64,000 nucleotides of DNA, taken from the NCBI RefSeq assembly GCF_030551875.1, contig NZ_JAUOZU010000006.1, positions 310,001 through 374,000 on the forward strand, written 5' to 3'. The notes under the pieces were generated by a model. It did not search any database and had not been told where the DNA came from. It saw nothing but the letters and a program-made list of their open reading frames with translations. Each line of letters opens with the position of its first letter. The stretch's first letter is position 1. Below, piece after piece: positions 52,372 through 62,306 of this stretch. The DNA is from Fluviirhizobium alvei. GTDB lineage: Bacteria; Pseudomonadota; Alphaproteobacteria; Rhizobiales; Rhizobiaceae. A program made the position numbers and the translations under genes.

Positions 52372-55300
52372 TTGACGATCGGCGAAAAACCGGTGGAGCC
52401 GGATGCAGCGGATCTCAACCAGTGCCGTCGCCTCATTGCCGGCGGACAGGTCCGGGAGGCGCTGCTCGCGGTCGAGACCCTGATTGCGGCCGGCAAGGAA
52501 AATGCGGCGCTCAGGCAGTTGCATGGGATCGCGCTTTACCTCACGGGCCGGGCGCGGGACTCGCTGCCACAATTCGAGCGTGCCCAGTTTCTCGATCCTG
52601 ACCAGCCATCGATCTATCAGAACCATTCGATGGCGCTGTTGGCCTGCGGTGAAACCGAAGCTGCCATCGCCATGGCGCGCCGTGCCGTCGGCATGCGACC
52701 GGACAATATCGGTGGCCGGATCAATCTTGCGCTTGCGCTCATTCGTGCCCGCAATTTCACCGAAGCCGAAGAGCATATTCTTGCCGGTCTGCAAATCGAA
52801 CCCGGCAATCTCAGCCTGATGACCCAGGCCGCCCATGTGATGGCCGAGACGCGCCGGTTCGACGAGGCCGAGGCTTTCATTGCGCCGGTTCTCTCCGAAC
52901 AGCCGAACAATCTCGATGCCCTGTTCGTTCGTGCCGTCGTCTTGCAGGCGCGCGACCGGTTCGAGGAGGCGGTTGCTGTCTATGATCGTGTGCTTGAGAT
53001 CAGCCCCGGACATGAGGCCGCCTTCATCAACAAGGGCGTGGCCCTGAGAGATTCCGGGCGGGCGGAAGCCGCACGACGCCATTTCGCGAGCGGGCTCGCG
53101 CAACGGCCAGACTGGCCCGTCCTTCGATACAATTTGGCGGTGAGCAACCTCTATGCCGGGGATTGGACCAATGCCTGGCCGGATTTCGAACTGCGCTTTC
53201 TGATAACGCCTGCGTTGGAAAAGACACCGGTCCCGGAAAGCCCGCGCTGGCTGGGTGAGGATATCGCGGGGCGCACCCTGCTCGTGATCCACGAACAGGG
53301 GTTCGGGGATACGTTTCAGTTCATCCGCTTTCTTCTCTGGGCCTCGCACAAGGCCGGACGGGTCGTTTTCCTGTGCCCTTCACGGCTCCACGCCATATTG
53401 TCGCGTCTCACGCTGTTTCGCGATGGCCAGATCGGATTGGTGCCGGATGATCGTCCGATTCCGGCCCATGACCTGCATGTGCCGCTTCTGTCTCTGGCGG
53501 GATATTCGGGCTTGCGTCCCGATACGGTTCCGGTCGTGGTGCCGCGCATTGCTCTCGAAGAAGAGCGCGTCCGCAAATGGAGCGCGTTCGGAAATCCCAG
53601 GCCGGGTCGCTGGCGCATCGGCCTGTCATGGCAGGGCAATCCCACGGCCAGCATCGACAAGGGCCGTTCGATCAATCTGGCCGCGATGGCCTCTCTGGGA
53701 CGGCTGGCGCGAAAGGCCGATTTCATTTCGCTGCAGCGCCATTTCGGCCTCGAACAGGCGGCTCCGAGCGGTTTGGAGATCCTGTCTCCGGGTGGTGACT
53801 TCGACGCGGGAACCGACGCTTTCGTCGACACCGCCGCGATGATGATTTCGCTGGATCTGATCATCACGTCGGACACGGCGGTCGCGCATCTTGCCGGCCT
53901 GCTTGGACGCCCGGTCTGGCTGTTCCTGAAACAGGTGCCGGACTGGCGCTGGGGCGGGGAAGGGCATTTGACGCCCTGGTATCCGACGATGCGCCTGTTC
54001 CGACAGACGAAATCCGGCGACTGGGCGGGCCTGTTCGATCAGGCGGCAAGCGAACTGGCTAGCCTGATCGGAGACCCTTCGCCCTATGCCGCGGATGCTT
54101 CCGGACGGATCTCCGATGCCATTGCGCTGCAGAGTGGCGGACGCCATGCCGAGGCCGCAAAAATCTATCGTACGGCACTGCCGAACCGCAGCCGGGATGC
54201 GCAGGTCTATAATTATCTCGCCATGGCCATTCTGGAGGATGGGCGCCGGCGGCCGGATGCGGCGCGGGCGGCCTTGCCATTCGCGCTTCATTCGGTGGCG
54301 CTGAGGGCGCGGATTTCCGATCACTGGAGCAATTGCGCCGTTCTATTTGCTGCAATGGGCGCCCAGGCCGATGCCAGGCGCGCGCTCGGTTTCGCGCTTG
54401 CTGCCAACCCCGATCATGTGCCCTCGCTTCTTTCCGTCGCGCGTCGGGATGTTTCCGACGGCAAGCCAAGCCCGGCACTCGACCGTCTGCTGCAGCTCAA
54501 TGCCTCCAGCGCCTTTTCCGCATCCTTCCTTTCGAATCTGGCAAGCATTCTTTCCGATGCCGATCGCAAACAGGATGCGCTGGTTCTGCTCCGCAAGGCG
54601 ATCGGGCTTGAACCCCAGAGCCCGAAGCTGTTCGTCCAGTATGGTGCGCTCCTCGATCTGATGGGCAAGAAGAGCGATGCGCAGACGGCCTGGGAGAAGG
54701 CCCTGACCTTCGATCTCGACAATGCCGATGCCTTGAGCAATCTGGGTGTCTGGGAGCGCAACAACGGCTCTGTCGAGCTTGCCTGTTTCTTCCAGAGAAC
54801 GGCGGTCGAAAAGGATCCGACCCATGCCGAAGCCTGGAACAATCTCGGCATTTCCGAACTGGAAGCCGGGCGCGAAAGCAATGCGATTGCCGCTTTTCGC
54901 CAGGCGGTGACCGTGCGACCAGATTATGCCGATGCTCATCTGGCGCTCGGAATGGCGCTGTTGAACACCGGCGACATGACCAACGGCTTCAAGCATTATG
55001 AAGGGCGGCTCGGTTCGGACAAGCTTGGCATCACCGCCGGTCGTCCCAACATCCCGCTCTGGCGCGGCGGAGATCCGCGCGGGATGGCGTTTTTGCTGAT
55101 GGCCGAGCAGGGCTTTGGCGATGCCTTTCAGTTCAGCCGATATGCCAGCTGGCTGAAGGAGCGCGGGGCTCGCGCGGTCTATATCGGCTGCCGCTCGCGG
55201 CTCGCGCATCTGCTCAGGACCGTGCCTGGCGTCGATGGTATCGTCAGCGAAGGCGAACGTCCGCCAGCGGTCGATGCCATGGTCTATATGATGAGCATGC

Positions 55301-57390
55301 CGGCGCTGACCGGTATGCAGATCGATACGATTCCGGCCTATCCGCATTATCTGACGCCGGACCCGGATCGCGTCATGCGCTGGGCGGAATGGCTAGCCGA
55401 AAGACCCGGGTTTCGGGTCGGCATCGTCTGGCAGGGCAATCCGGATCCCAAGGTCGATCGCGGCCGCTCTTTCCCGCTCGAACGGCTGGAGCCGCTTGCC
55501 CGGATAGAGGGCGTTCGGCTGATTTCGCTGCAGAAGGGCGCCGGCGAAGAGCAGGTGGCAGCGCTCGCCGGGCGTTTCGATGTCGAGTCTCCGGGCGGTG
55601 ACTTCGATGGCGGGCCTGACGCCTTTGCCGATACCGCAGCGCTGATGATGAATCTCGACCTGATCGTGACATCCGATACGGCTGTGGCCCACCTTGCCGG
55701 TGCGCTGGGGCGGCCCTGCTGGGTCATTTTGCGCGCGAGACCCGAATGGCGCTGGTTGCGGGATCGGTCCGATAGTCCCTGGTACCCGACCATGCGTCTC
55801 TTCCGGCGGGTGGAGAATGAAGTCGAACAACATCCGTTCGAAGGCGTTGTCGACCGCCTCGCGTCGGCCTTGGCTAGGCTCGTCTCCGGCGATCTTTCCG
55901 AGCGCCATGTGCGTGCGCCCGCGAGCGGAGTGCGGATTGCAAAACCCGATCCGGCAAAACTCTTCAACCGGGCGCTCGACCTGCAAAAGGGGCCGGACAA
56001 GGATGCGGCAGCAGCGCTTTATGCCGAATGCCTTCAATATCCGGCAGTCGCGCCCAATGCGCTGAACATGCTGGGTGCGATCGCGCTTCAAAACGAGCGC
56101 AATGCGCGCGCCTATCACCTCTTTGCTGCTGCCGAGAAGATGGGCCTGAAGAAGGTCGAGTTCTCCAACAATTTCGCCATCGCCTTGCGCCGGCTGGGGA
56201 AGATGGATGCCGCCGTCGAACGGCTCAAATCCGCAATTGCGATCAAGGAAACCGCCGAAGCGCATCTGTCGCTTGGCAATATCTACCGTGATCTTTTTCG
56301 TTTTGTGGAGGCAGAAGTCCATTATCGCCGCGCGGCTGCCATGAAGCCCGACATGGCAAAGGCTCATCGCGGTATCGGCAATCTGATGCGCGATATCCAT
56401 CGTCCGGAAGAATCGCTGGCGGCTTTCGAGCGTGCCCGGGCCCTCACGCCGGAGGATGCCGATCTCATCCTCGATCATGCGCATGCCAAACTATTCGCCG
56501 GCGATCTGCCGGGCGGCTTTCTCGATTACGAGGCGCGCTGGCTGAGCAGGGAAATGCGGCCCCGCAAGTTTCCAGTGCCACGCTGGGATGGCCAGCCGGT
56601 GACGGGAAAGACGCTGCTGGTTCATGGCGAGCAGGGTTTTGGCGACAATATCCAGTTCGTGCGTTTCGTCGAAGAGGCTGCAAAGCGTGTCGATCGCCTG
56701 GTTCTCGAAGTGCGCGAACCCCTGATCGGTCTCTTTCGCCGCATGCGCCTCAGCCGCCCGATCGAGATCGTCGAGCAGGGACGCCATTCCGCAACCTACG
56801 ATCTCGAAGTGCCGATGCTGAGCCTGCCGCTCGTCTTCAAAACGACGCTCGACACCATTCCGCCACCGCCTGTGTTCGACCTCGACCCCACACGCGTGCA
56901 GGACTGGCGGGACCGGTTTGCCGGCAGCGAACGCAAGGTCGGGCTCATCTGGCAGGGCAATCCCAATGCGCGCGCCGATGCCGGTCGATCGCCACCGCTT
57001 GCAAGCCTGATGCCGATCCTCAAAATGGCTGGCCTGCAATTTGTCAGCCTGCAGAAAACCGATGGGCTGGATCAGGTGGCGGCACTCTCCTTGCCGAAGC
57101 CGATGATCGTGCCCGGGTCATCGCTCGGTGACTTCGAAGAAACGGCTGCGGCAATTGCCGCCCTCGATCTCGTGATTTCCTCTTGCACCGCCACCCTTCA
57201 TCTTGCGGCTTCGCTTGGTGTGCCGGTTTTCGGCATGCTGAAGTACCATGCGGACTGGCGCTGGCTGAACGAACGGCCTGACAGTCCCTGGTATCCCTCG
57301 CTGCGGCTGTTCCGCCAACCAGCCCCCGGCGATTGGGGGACAGTGGCGTCCGAGATCCGCGTCGTTCTGGAAGGCTGGCTGTCCGAGTGA
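52372..57390 (+). CDS. Giant TPR-glycosyltransferase with three tandem modules
   Basis: 1672 residues, three repeats of one architecture: TPR helices then a GT-B-like domain. First halves of the GT domains open with EQGFGD (near 305, 907 and 1417). Second halves hold G(L/I)xWQGNP (about 417, 1017 and 1524), then in modules 1 and 2 DTAVAHLAG, with SCTATLHLAA in module 3, and (S/T)PWYPTMRLFR or close. Boundaries are roughly 1-570, 575-1185 and 1190-1672. The signature resembles TPR-containing O-linked or heptosyl-type transferases. It begins with TTG at 52372 behind GGGGGTGATCGGG and ends overlapping the next gene (GTGA). Acceptor and donor sugars are unknown. Confidence 0.85.
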   Translation: MTIGEKPVEPDAADLNQCRRLIAGGQVREALLAVETLIAAGKENAALRQLHGIALYLTGRARDSLPQFERAQFLDPDQPSIYQNHSMALLACGETEAAIAMARRAVGMRPDNIGGRINLALALIRARNFTEAEEHILAGLQIEPGNLSLMTQAAHVMAETRRFDEAEAFIAPVLSEQPNNLDALFVRAVVLQARDRFEEAVAVYDRVLEISPGHEAAFINKGVALRDSGRAEAARRHFASGLAQRPDWPVLRYNLAVSNLYAGDWTNAWPDFELRFLITPALEKTPVPESPRWLGEDIAGRTLLVIHEQGFGDTFQFIRFLLWASHKAGRVVFLCPSRLHAILSRLTLFRDGQIGLVPDDRPIPAHDLHVPLLSLAGYSGLRPDTVPVVVPRIALEEERVRKWSAFGNPRPGRWRIGLSWQGNPTASIDKGRSINLAAMASLGRLARKADFISLQRHFGLEQAAPSGLEILSPGGDFDAGTDAFVDTAAMMISLDLIITSDTAVAHLAGLLGRPVWLFLKQVPDWRWGGEGHLTPWYPTMRLFRQTKSGDWAGLFDQAASELASLIGDPSPYAADASGRISDAIALQSGGRHAEAAKIYRTALPNRSRDAQVYNYLAMAILEDGRRRPDAARAALPFALHSVALRARISDHWSNCAVLFAAMGAQADARRALGFALAANPDHVPSLLSVARRDVSDGKPSPALDRLLQLNASSAFSASFLSNLASILSDADRKQDALVLLRKAIGLEPQSPKLFVQYGALLDLMGKKSDAQTAWEKALTFDLDNADALSNLGVWERNNGSVELACFFQRTAVEKDPTHAEAWNNLGISELEAGRESNAIAAFRQAVTVRPDYADAHLALGMALLNTGDMTNGFKHYEGRLGSDKLGITAGRPNIPLWRGGDPRGMAFLLMAEQGFGDAFQFSRYASWLKERGARAVYIGCRSRLAHLLRTVPGVDGIVSEGERPPAVDAMVYMMSMPALTGMQIDTIPAYPHYLTPDPDRVMRWAEWLAERPGFRVGIVWQGNPDPKVDRGRSFPLERLEPLARIEGVRLISLQKGAGEEQVAALAGRFDVESPGGDFDGGPDAFADTAALMMNLDLIVTSDTAVAHLAGALGRPCWVILRARPEWRWLRDRSDSPWYPTMRLFRRVENEVEQHPFEGVVDRLASALARLVSGDLSERHVRAPASGVRIAKPDPAKLFNRALDLQKGPDKDAAAALYAECLQYPAVAPNALNMLGAIALQNERNARAYHLFAAAEKMGLKKVEFSNNFAIALRRLGKMDAAVERLKSAIAIKETAEAHLSLGNIYRDLFRFVEAEVHYRRAAAMKPDMAKAHRGIGNLMRDIHRPEESLAAFERARALTPEDADLILDHAHAKLFAGDLPGGFLDYEARWLSREMRPRKFPVPRWDGQPVTGKTLLVHGEQGFGDNIQFVRFVEEAAKRVDRLVLEVREPLIGLFRRMRLSRPIEIVEQGRHSATYDLEVPMLSLPLVFKTTLDTIPPPPVFDLDPTRVQDWRDRFAGSERKVGLIWQGNPNARADAGRSPPLASLMPILKMAGLQFVSLQKTDGLDQVAALSLPKPMIVPGSSLGDFEETAAAIAALDLVISSCTATLHLAASLGVPVFGMLKYHADWRWLNERPDSPWYPSLRLFRQPAPGDWGTVASEIRVVLEGWLSE

Positions 57391-58907
57391 ATTCGCAACA
57401 GGAAATCCACGTGGTGCTCGAGCAGGGAATCGCGCTGCAGAAGGCTGGCGACCATGATGCGGCTGCCAACCTTTGCCGCGATATTCTCGACATTTCGCCT
57501 GACAATCTCGATGCGCTGTTGCTTCTGGCATCGGTGCGGCGATCGCAAGCCCGGTACGGCGAAGCGCTCGACCTTTATCGCAAGCTTGTCGAACTCGATC
57601 CGGATCGACCGGATGTCTGGTACAATCGCGGCAATCTCCATGCCGATCGCAACGAATTGAACGAGGCGGAGGAGAGTTATCGCAAGGCTTTGGCACTCTC
57701 GCCGCACAATGTCGGCTTCCACGCCAATCTCGCGATCGTTCTGGCGCGCCGTGGCGATGAGACTGAAGCGATGGATCACTATCGGTCTGCGCTCGATATC
57801 GATCCGCAGCACACGATCGCCAATCTCAATCTCGCCAACCTTCTTGCCGATCGGGGCGAGACCCGAAATGCGGTGGCGCTGCTGCGCAAAGTCATCGCGC
57901 TGACACCCAATCTCGCCGAGGGGCACTACAATCTCGCACTCGCTCTGTTGCGGCTGGGCGAATGGACGAACGGTTTTGCCGAATATGAATGGCGTTGGAA
58001 AACCGCCCAGCATCTTGATCGGCCCGCCTATCGCAATCTGAAGGAATGGCGTGGTGGAACCTTTCCCGGTCGGGAACTGATCGTGCATGCGGAGCAGGGG
58101 CTTGGCGATACGATCCAGTTTGCGAAGCTTCTGGGTGTTGCGAAGTCCCTGGGTGGCGACGTCGTCTTCCATGTGCCGGCCAAACTCGAGCGACTGATGA
58201 AGACGATGCCGTTCGATGTGAAGGTCACATCGGCCCATCGCGCCAGCGAGGGGGACTTTCAGGTCCCGCTGATGAGCCTGCCGCAGCGGCTCAAGCTGAC
58301 ACCCGGCTCCATACCCGGACAGATGTCTTATCTGAAGGCCGAACCGGAACGGGTGGCGGACTGGCGTCAGAGGCTGTTCGGCGATCCGGCACGCGAGAAA
58401 CCGCTGGTCGGGCTCGTGTGGCGCGGCAATCCCTCTTCACCGGTCGAGAAGGGACGCAGCCTGTCATCGGCTGCCGATTTTGCGCCGCTGGCTGCCATTG
58501 ATGGCATTCGATTGATCGCGCTGCAAAAACTCTCCGACCACGACATCGAACCTGCTGATGTTGCGAGTGGCTGGCGCGTGAAAGGCCTGCCGTTCACGCT
58601 CGAATATCCGGGCCCGGATTTTGATGCCGGCGAGGATGCCTTCATCGATACTGCCGCCACCATGGCACTCTGCGCCATCGTGATCTCGGTCTGCACCGCG
58701 CCGCTGCATCTGGCTGGCGCTCTCGGTCGCCCGGCAATCGGGTTGCTGAAATCGGTGCCGGACTGGCGCTGGATGATGGAAAAACAGACGACGCCCTGGT
58801 ATCCGACCATGCAACTGGTCAGGCAAAAGCCGGGCGAGGATTTTGCGCCCGCCATCGAACGCGCGGCTTTGCTCTGCCGGTCCCTCGTTAGCTCATCTTC
58901 TGAATGA
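57387..58907 (+). CDS. TPR-glycosyltransferase, fourth single module
   Basis: 506 residues with the same build as one module of the upstream protein: about six TPR units (1-200) and a GT domain (EQGLGD near 233, GLVWRGNP near 346, VCTAPLHLAGALGRP, and TPWYPTMQLVRQ). The GTG start at 57387 lies in the stop of the giant gene (GTGA), so both are translated together. Module 3 has SCTATLHLA and this one VCTAPLHLA, unlike TSDTAVAHLAG in modules 1 and 2, which hints at two functional types. Its 3' end overlaps the antisense GT4 gene by 20 bp. Confidence 0.85.
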   Translation: MNSQQEIHVVLEQGIALQKAGDHDAAANLCRDILDISPDNLDALLLLASVRRSQARYGEALDLYRKLVELDPDRPDVWYNRGNLHADRNELNEAEESYRKALALSPHNVGFHANLAIVLARRGDETEAMDHYRSALDIDPQHTIANLNLANLLADRGETRNAVALLRKVIALTPNLAEGHYNLALALLRLGEWTNGFAEYEWRWKTAQHLDRPAYRNLKEWRGGTFPGRELIVHAEQGLGDTIQFAKLLGVAKSLGGDVVFHVPAKLERLMKTMPFDVKVTSAHRASEGDFQVPLMSLPQRLKLTPGSIPGQMSYLKAEPERVADWRQRLFGDPAREKPLVGLVWRGNPSSPVEKGRSLSSAADFAPLAAIDGIRLIALQKLSDHDIEPADVASGWRVKGLPFTLEYPGPDFDAGEDAFIDTAATMALCAIVISVCTAPLHLAGALGRPAIGLLKSVPDWRWMMEKQTTPWYPTMQLVRQKPGEDFAPAIERAALLCRSLVSSSSE

Positions 58908-60081
58908 TGCGTTTCATATGGTCGGCGGTGCGGGCCCAGCTATAGCCTGCGAGCTTGGCGGCCCCGCGCTCGCCGCGCCGACGTGCCTCGTTGCGATCCC
59001 GCCAGGCGCGTTCCAAATTGTCCTCAATCTCATCGACGCTGCTCTCGCCCCAGCCGGCGACATCGCCGACGCCGGCACCTTCGCCGGCCACGGCAGCCTG
59101 GTCTGTCAGCGCATAGCAATTGTCGCCATCGATAAGATCGAGATGGCCGGTGTTGGCGGAAAGGATCGTCGGCACGCCGCAGGCCATCGCCTCCATCGCC
59201 ACCAGATTGGTGCCACCTTCCGACCGGTTGGGGAACAGCGCCACATCCATTTCGCGCAGGATCGGCGGCATCAGCGCATTGGGAATGGCGCCGAGATCGA
59301 TATACTGATTGTCCTGCAATCCATTCTCGCGCGCCCAGGCGGCGCCATCGAGCTTGCCATTCTCGCCAAACACCAGCGGCGCTGCCTTGCCCGACCGGTC
59401 GAGGCTGCGGGCCAGTTGCGGCCAGGGGCTGTGCCAGGCTGTGACGAGCAGTGCTTCCGGATGCCGGCGCGCAAAGCGGGCAAACCCGGCCATGACGAGA
59501 TCCTGCCCCTTGCGCAGTTCCAGCTTGCCGCCGGAAAACACCATGAAACGGTCCGACAGGATGCCCTGGCGGCTGGCCGGATGGAAGAGCGACGGATCGA
59601 TGCCCTGGATGACGGTTTCGACCTGCGTCACACCATGGGCCTTGAGGATTTCGGCATTCCAGGTCGAGCCGCATACGATCAGTGGAAAGGCGCGCGCCCG
59701 CTCGAGGCTGGCCTCATCCAGTTGCGGCAGTTCGAAGAACACGACGCCGATGCCCGGCTTGCCGCGGATTTCGGTTTCGTATGGTCCGCGAGAGGCACCG
59801 AAATCGTTGCCCAGCGCCATCAGCACGGCGGCTTCGACATTGACCTGCTGGCCTTGCCGCTCCTTCAGCTGTTCCGCAAGCCGGCGCGATTGCAGTTCGA
59901 AGGGTCTCAGCGTTGCGCGGCGCAACGGGTCTATGACGATCTGGTCTGGCGGAATGGGGAAGGCGGCTCGCGCCTCGATGCCGCTATCGGCACGGGCCCA
60001 GTTGAGCGCGAGGTTCAGGCCATAGACGCCCCAGCCGAAGAAGCTTGAAATACCCCAATGAATGACCACCGGACGACGCAT
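58888..60081 (-). CDS. Glycosyltransferase family 4
   Basis: 397-residue GT-B retaining enzyme. The C-terminal nucleotide-sugar site is EGGTNLVAMEAMACGVPTI (Glu-x7-Glu), with FSGGKLELRKGQDL before it. N-terminal Rossmann half starts VVIHWGISSFFGWGVYG. The gene lies antisense to the TPR-glycosyltransferase genes and overlaps their last 20 bp, so it is a separate transcript but likely part of the same glycan pathway. Donor and acceptor unknown. Confidence 0.88.
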   Translation of the reverse strand: MRRPVVIHWGISSFFGWGVYGLNLALNWARADSGIEARAAFPIPPDQIVIDPLRRATLRPFELQSRRLAEQLKERQGQQVNVEAAVLMALGNDFGASRGPYETEIRGKPGIGVVFFELPQLDEASLERARAFPLIVCGSTWNAEILKAHGVTQVETVIQGIDPSLFHPASRQGILSDRFMVFSGGKLELRKGQDLVMAGFARFARRHPEALLVTAWHSPWPQLARSLDRSGKAAPLVFGENGKLDGAAWARENGLQDNQYIDLGAIPNALMPPILREMDVALFPNRSEGGTNLVAMEAMACGVPTILSANTGHLDLIDGDNCYALTDQAAVAGEGAGVGDVAGWGESSVDEIEDNLERAWRDRNEARRRGERGAAKLAGYSWARTADHMKRIIQKMS

Positions 60082-60180
60082 GGCCGACTCCCTGCCTGAT
60101 TCCGCTTTGGTCGACCTTATCGGTGGCCAATGTGAAAGGACAATTGCAGGTCGGCAAAGCCAACAGGAAATCGCGCCTGT

Positions 60181-61272
60181 TTAGCGGGACACGGCCCCGG
60201 TCGGCGTCTTGTCCGGCGTTACCGCCGAGAAATCGAGATTGCGATCATCCGGCAGGAAGCGTGGGCCGATGATGCGGATCGGTTTGGCGGGATCGTAGTC
60301 GCGTTCGGCCTTGCTCGATGCCGGCAGGACCTTGATCTCTTCGGCCTTGAGGCCACCGCGCAGTTCCGGCTTCGACCAGGTAATGGCCGTCGACTTGCTT
60401 TCGGGCACATCCTTGTTGCGGATGAAGGCTTCGCGCTTCAGCATCTCGCCGTAATAGAGGCTGAAATTGCAGCCGCATTGCGGGTTGCTGGCCTTGGACT
60501 GCGTCCGAAACCGATAGGCATTCGGCAAGGCATCATAACGGCGACCTGTTTCGGTCGAACGCATGTCGTTGCTCTCGCCATTGATCGGGTGATAGTAGAG
60601 CTCGGTTTCTGTACCGGGGCACATCATCGAACAGACCTGGGCGTCACGGCGGAAGCCGGTCGAGGAGGCATGCGACGAAATCGGGAAATAGCCGCCATCA
60701 CAGGTCCGCACGCACATGGTGCGGAAACTGCCATTATTGGAAGCGCCGCCGAGATCGACGAACTGGCTCTGCTGATATTGCAGACGCTCGTCCGGCACCC
60801 GGATCGTCTCGGTTCCATCATTGACGATCGGCGCGGACACCGGCTGCGCCACGACGGGCTCTTCGTTGCAGCCTTTCGCCTCGATTTCGGCGAACAGGCG
60901 CTGGCGCTCGAGGCCGGTTGCCTCATCCAGCATCAGGGATTGCCGCGTCTGTTCGAGGATTTCGAGATTGCGCTCCATCCGGCTCATCTTTTCCTCAAGG
61001 TCGCTGCACTGGCCGGCATCGGTTTCGATGACGATCACGCTGTCGGAGGAGCAATGGGCCTGACGCATCTGGCGACGGAGCGCGCGAATATTGAACTTCT
61101 GCGCCGTGATCGCCTGGGCATATTTGCGCGCCTTGGCGGTCGAGCCGGTGGTCGATGTCAGACTGGCCAGTTCGCGATTGAGCATGTCGCATTCGCTGAG
61201 CTCGGCCGCCGCGGGGGTGGCTGCAATCAGGAGTGCGAGCGCTGTGAGGGCTTTCAGCATCGGCATCGCCAT
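60181..61272 (-). CDS. DUF2865-family periplasmic protein
   Basis: About 363 residues with a signal peptide (MLKALTALALLIAATPAAAE), a coiled-coil region (about 40-130) and a Cys-rich C-terminal domain that matches DUF2865 (TMCVRTCDGGYFPIS, then QCGCNFSLYYGE). Many Cys imply disulfides in the periplasm. Start codons at 61308, 61272, 61266 and 61260 all lie in frame; none has a strong ribosome-binding site. I chose 61272 because the signal peptide then begins near the end. Function unknown. Confidence 0.78.
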   Translation of the reverse strand: MAMPMLKALTALALLIAATPAAAELSECDMLNRELASLTSTTGSTAKARKYAQAITAQKFNIRALRRQMRQAHCSSDSVIVIETDAGQCSDLEEKMSRMERNLEILEQTRQSLMLDEATGLERQRLFAEIEAKGCNEEPVVAQPVSAPIVNDGTETIRVPDERLQYQQSQFVDLGGASNNGSFRTMCVRTCDGGYFPISSHASSTGFRRDAQVCSMMCPGTETELYYHPINGESNDMRSTETGRRYDALPNAYRFRTQSKASNPQCGCNFSLYYGEMLKREAFIRNKDVPESKSTAITWSKPELRGGLKAEEIKVLPASSKAERDYDPAKPIRIIGPRFLPDDRNLDFSAVTPDKTPTGAVSR

Positions 61273-61424
61273 GAGTTGATGGAACGATGGGCCTGCGTTA
61301 GCGCCCATGCGTCAGCAATGCAACAAAAGCATGAAAACGCGCTTAATGGCTTGGGTTAATGGCGTCTGTCATAAAGCTGATACAGGAGTCTGGTTTTCCA
61401 GACATGAAAAACGCGAGGCGCCTC

Positions 61425-62264
61425 ATGTCGGAAGAAAGCGAAAACAAAGACAATCGCAAGGTCAGAACTCTGTTCCTTTCGGATATCCATCTGGGTTCAA
61501 AGGCGGCCAAGGCCGATTTTCTTCTGGATTTCCTCAGGGTCTACGAAGCCGAAACGATTGTCCTTGTCGGAGACATTGTCGATGGCTGGCGTCTGAAGCG
61601 TTCCTGGCACTGGCCGCAGAACTGCAATGACGTGGTGCAGAAACTCTTGCGCAAGGGCCGCAAGGGTGCCCGCATCATCTATATTCCGGGCAACCATGAT
61701 GCCTTCATGCGCGAATATCCCGGCATCCATTTCGGCGGCATCGAGGTGGAGATGAACATGATCCACCAGGCAGCCGACGGAAAGCGCTATCTCGTGCTTC
61801 ATGGCGATGAATTCGACGTCGTCGTGCGCAATGCCAAGTTCATCGCCCATCTCGGCGACTGGGCCTATGACACGGCGATTGCGCTGAATGTCGTCATCGC
61901 CAAGGTTCGCCGCATGCTTGGCCTGCCTTACTGGTCCTTCTCGGCCTGGGCCAAGCTGCAGGTCAAGCGGGCGGTCAATTTCATCGGCGAGTTCCAGAAT
62001 GTCGTGGCCGAAGAGGCGCGCCGGCACAATGTCGATGGCGTGATCTGCGGCCACATCCATCATGCGATCATCGCCGATATCGATGGTGTCACTTACATCA
62101 ACACCGGCGACTGGGTTGAAAGCTGCACGGCGATCGTCGAGCATTTCGATGGCCATATGGAACTCGTGCGCTGGCAGAACACGGCCGATGTGAAGCCGAT
62201 CCTCGGCCCTCTGGTTCCGATCCGGCTGGTGACGGAAGAGGGCGGCAGCTTTCAGGCTGCCTGA
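61425..62264 (+). CDS. LpxH-like metallophosphoesterase
   Basis: 279-residue calcineurin-like phosphoesterase of COG2908. Metal-site motifs run in order: SDIHLGSK, GDIVDGW, PGNHD, LHGDEFD, CGHIHHA. The family includes UDP-2,3-diacylglucosamine hydrolase LpxH, but alphaproteobacteria often use LpxI for that step, so this paralogue may act on another lipid or nucleotide pyrophosphate. ATG 61425 has GAGG seven bases upstream; earlier ATGs at 61359 and 61404 lack one. Divergent from the DUF2865 gene. Confidence 0.85.
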   Translation: MSEESENKDNRKVRTLFLSDIHLGSKAAKADFLLDFLRVYEAETIVLVGDIVDGWRLKRSWHWPQNCNDVVQKLLRKGRKGARIIYIPGNHDAFMREYPGIHFGGIEVEMNMIHQAADGKRYLVLHGDEFDVVVRNAKFIAHLGDWAYDTAIALNVVIAKVRRMLGLPYWSFSAWAKLQVKRAVNFIGEFQNVVAEEARRHNVDGVICGHIHHAIIADIDGVTYINTGDWVESCTAIVEHFDGHMELVRWQNTADVKPILGPLVPIRLVTEEGGSFQAA

Positions 62265-62267
62265 GCC

Positions 62268-62291
62268 GGGCCAGACCTTTCGGTCCGGCCC
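62268..62291. terminator. Hairpin between phosphoesterase and glutamate dehydrogenase genes
   Basis: GGGCCAGACC / GGTCCGGCCC with a TTTC loop, one mismatch, between two convergent stops (62264 and 62307). No T-run beyond the stem on either side. Confidence 0.5.
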
Positions 62292-62306
62292 GCGCCGGAC
62301 AGCATC

